A stretch of 64,000 nt of DNA from positions 80,073 to 144,072 of the forward strand of contig JAJIRX010000581.1 in the NCBI GenBank assembly GCA_023853785.1, read 5' to 3'. Position 1 is the stretch's first letter. Each line of letters begins with the position of its first letter. This document shows positions 58,795 to 64,000 of this stretch, piece by piece. The translations under genes and the position numbers were made by a program. The notes below the pieces were generated by a model. The model saw nothing but the letters and a program-made list of their open reading frames with translations, ran no database searches and was not told where the DNA came from. Source of the stretch: Psilocybe azurescens (taxonomy: Eukaryota; Basidiomycota; Agaricomycetes; Agaricales; Agrocybaceae).

Positions 58795-60546
58795 CTAGCA
58801 CTGGAGGATTGCGTGTGGCTATCATGTTCGTTTGTCCTTTTATGATCAGAGAACCACTGACGTCGATTTTTCACAGAGGAGCGGGTATAGGAGGGCTCTC
58901 CTATCTGCAGCACTCGGATTTATGGGCGACAGAGATGACTTGGAAATCGACATCTACGAGGCCTCTCCCTATATATCGGACGTGGGCGCTGGAATAAGCA
59001 CGTGGCCTCGCACGTGGGAAGTGGCGAAAGCCATGGGCCTTCACGAACGCTTACTCTCATTTCTTCCTTGCCTTCCTAATGACTCCCAAGTAGGTGTAGT
59101 CTCTGCCTGCCTGCTTGTCTAGACACTGATCATAGTTTGCAAACAGGTTGCATATTTCAAATCCGAAAATCAGATCAAGCTCAAGGCTTCTATGTACGCG
59201 ACATAATGCGAAATGGTTGAAGAAAATTCTCTTCATTGTCTATGTTTATGGTGTGCTCACAGCAATGCCGCAGGGGGTGCTATACGTTTTCATAGAGCCG
59301 ATCTCCAAAAAGTTCTCAAGGACTCTATAAGTGGTCCTTTGCACCTGTCACATAGTCTAGTATCGTATCAAGACACGGGCGACGAAGTTCTGCTTTATTT
59401 TGCGAACGGGACGACAGCTACATGCGACCTTCTGATCGGTTTCGATGGAATCAATTCTATCGTACGGAAGGGTCTTCTGTCTAGTCAAGGACTTCTCGAT
59501 TCACCCTCACTTCATCCAATCTGGTCTGGAACCACGGCATACCGCGCACTAGTTCCGATGGAAAAATTGAAAGCAGCTCTTCCGGGCCATAGTGCATTGA
59601 CTGCTCCCATGCTGGTATGAGCATTTCTACTGAATCATTGTGCCTACTGTGTGATGATCGGTGCCATGTTTTCTGTAGTATTCAGGAAAATCGAAGGTGA
59701 GTTTCCATTAATTGTGACACATAGCTATGGAGCTAATTTTTGTCGAGCGTATAGCATATTGTGACATATCCGATCTCACAAGACAAGATACTAAACATCG
59801 TCGCATATGACACTGATGTGTCCAGGATAGGAACCATCTACGACGGCCCAACCGCTCTCTTTGTACCCCAGAGGAAGTTTTATCTGTCTATGAAGGGTGG
59901 GAAGAAGAGGTACAAGTAATAATTCAGGTGAGTTTCTTTCTATGTCGTATATGATCGACGAACAGGATCCTCTCTTATATGTTCTTCGACAGTCTATCGA
60001 GAGCGCGACAAAATGGATTTTACGCGACTTGGTACCGTTGGATCGCTATGCTCTCGGCAAGGTGGCCCTTGCAGGAGATGCGGTAAGCCCTGAGGCTGTA
60101 CAATCAACTTCATATTAATGAAAGCGAATAGGCACACGCAATGACGCCGCATCAGGGCGCAGGTGCAGGACAGGCAATCGAGGTTCGTGAAACAAGAACT
60201 GACTTCTGACGGACTGATTCAAGCAAAAATTTGAAGGACGCGTTCATTCTTGCAAGCTTGTTATCCTGATCCACTCTGTACTAAACAAATGATATCTAAG
60301 GTATCTCAAATCTATGATACCGTCTCCCGTCCAAGGGGCAATCGAGCCATGAGGTTGTCAAGACTCACAGGAGAACTGTCTGAATTGATCGCTCCAGGGC
60401 TCGAAGGCGATGCGCAGGCCTCTTCCGATATTCTTGAAAGAGCTTTCCAGGCCTACGAGGATGGATTACACTGGGTATATGAAGACCTCCCTCATGAAGG
60501 CAGGAAACAGGCTCTGGAGATGCTGCATAGCTCGGAGACGGTCTAG
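58795..60546 (+). CDS. FAD-dependent monooxygenase (salicylate-hydroxylase-like), copy 2
   Basis: It has the same intron layout as copy 1, including a short first exon (MPCTSTGGLRVAII) split from GAGIGGL. Blocks are GFMGDRDDLEIDIYEASPYI, SDVGAGISTWPRTWEVAKAM, RFHRADLQKVLKDSISGPLH, CDLLIGFDGINSIVRKGLL, GTTAYRALVPMEKLKAALPG, YPISQDKILNIVAYDTDVS, SIESATKWILRDLVPLDRYA, LAGDA plus AHAMTPHQGAGAGQAIE, DAFILASLLS and an end RKQALEMLHSSETV. Four one-base breaks are apparent: after GGLS (58900-58901), in SENQ (59173), before LCTPEEV (about 59,855) and after LASLLS (about 60,266). A working copy-1 paralog next door and intact cofactor motifs suggest calling errors or very recent decay. Confidence 0.82.
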
Positions 60547-60879
60547 AGTGCGTCATCATTGTGCGAACCGCCTTCCATACTTGCTCATTTTTTTAGATAC
60601 GTCATGATGTACTAACTATGGGGAGATATGTGACGATCCGAATATCATGAGGTTCATTTTGATTCTTGACTTCGTTTGAGAGTCTTCTGTTTTTTTCTGT
60701 GTGATTGCGGAAACTGTGCGGTCCGGAAAATTACCTACTAGTCACCTGCCACCCCTCTGACTTAGCGTGCCGGCTCTTGACGCGACGGTAGGTAGGAGAT
60801 CCATTCTTCTCATAAATAACCGGGACCTGTGATAGATGGACTTGTGTCTGCTCACCTTTTTGGTTAGAATACCTCGACA
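60547..60879. other. intergenic region before the GH1 gene
   Basis: Probable GH1 promoter. No clear TATA box or repeat. Confidence 0.45.
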
Positions 60880-63680
<2,801 letters not shown>

Positions 63681-64000
63681 GATCCACGACGTAAACAATC
63701 TCTTGACAATGTAAGCAACAATTGGTCACATCTAAATCATTGTATATACAATGCGATAAATGAGAGTGTCTGAACCCGTGGTACCGTGGATGGTGGAAGT
63801 ACATCAGTAGGAAACTCGAGTCGGTCATCTACTTAGTAGCTAAGGCGGGCCCACCTTCCAAGTTGAAAATAAGAGAAAAATGATAAGGAATGTATCCGGC
63901 CGATTTTACGTGAGCGGTTATAGTCGGAGTGGTTTTAGTTCAAAAGTTATCGTGAGTGTCTGATCATGGGAAACAACACACCCATTTAATTACCAGCAAT
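63681..64000. other. right flank, no gene seen
   Basis: 3' flank of the GH1 gene up to the window edge. Confidence 0.4.

Overview
The window reads as a basidiomycete (Agaricomycetes-type) nuclear chromosome segment. Genes carry several short GT-AG introns of about 45-65 nt. The gene content is typical of mushroom-forming fungi: F-box-like families, a GH55 glucanase, a GH1 enzyme, salicylate-hydroxylase-like flavoproteins, a PIL1/LSP1 eisosome protein, ATG13 and a yeast-type amino-acid permease. All models were assembled by eye from splice signals, frame continuity and family knowledge. No database search was run.

Layout, left to right. 1.1-1.9 kb (-): small secreted protein. 4.8-5.4 kb (-): 188-aa intronless conserved protein. 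6.0-14.4 kb (-): three tandem MFS drug:H+ antiporter paralogs that share intron positions and a 14-nt microexon. 15.9-19.6 kb (+): GH55 exo-beta-1,3-glucanase. 20.2-23.4 kb (+): two tandem single-pass membrane proteins. 24.1-26.1 kb (-): two hypothetical genes. 27.0-30.5 kb (+): eisosome-like protein with a long low-complexity tail. 33.8-36.4 kb (+): amino-acid permease. 36.7-37.1 kb: short transposon-like element. 38.8-39.6 kb (+): histone-H1-like Lys/Ala/Pro-rich protein. 42.2-43.2 kb (+): four-span membrane protein. 43.5-47.4 kb (-): two F-box-like paralogs. 49.4-52.7 kb (+): ATG13. 53.1-54.1 kb (-): membrane protein. 54.4-55.5 kb (+): F-box pseudogene with an inserted MITE-like element. 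55.8-60.5 kb (+): two tandem FAD monooxygenases. 60.9-63.7 kb (+): secreted GH1 glycosidase.

Two themes stand out. The first is tandem duplication (3 MFS, 2 membrane proteins, 2-3 F-box, 2 monooxygenases). The second is a high number of single-base frame breaks, mostly in short homopolymers, inside otherwise well-preserved coding sequence, including core genes such as ATG13. The simplest reading is residual assembly error rather than mass pseudogenisation, so CDS spans below are start-to-stop extents of genes that often cannot be translated without a correction. MFS3, the permease, the second F-box gene, the 188-aa gene and the four-span protein read through cleanly.

Possible functional links are inference only: the secreted GH1 enzyme next to two aromatic-type flavin monooxygenases could serve plant phenolic glycoside use, and the MFS array could serve export of toxic aromatics.
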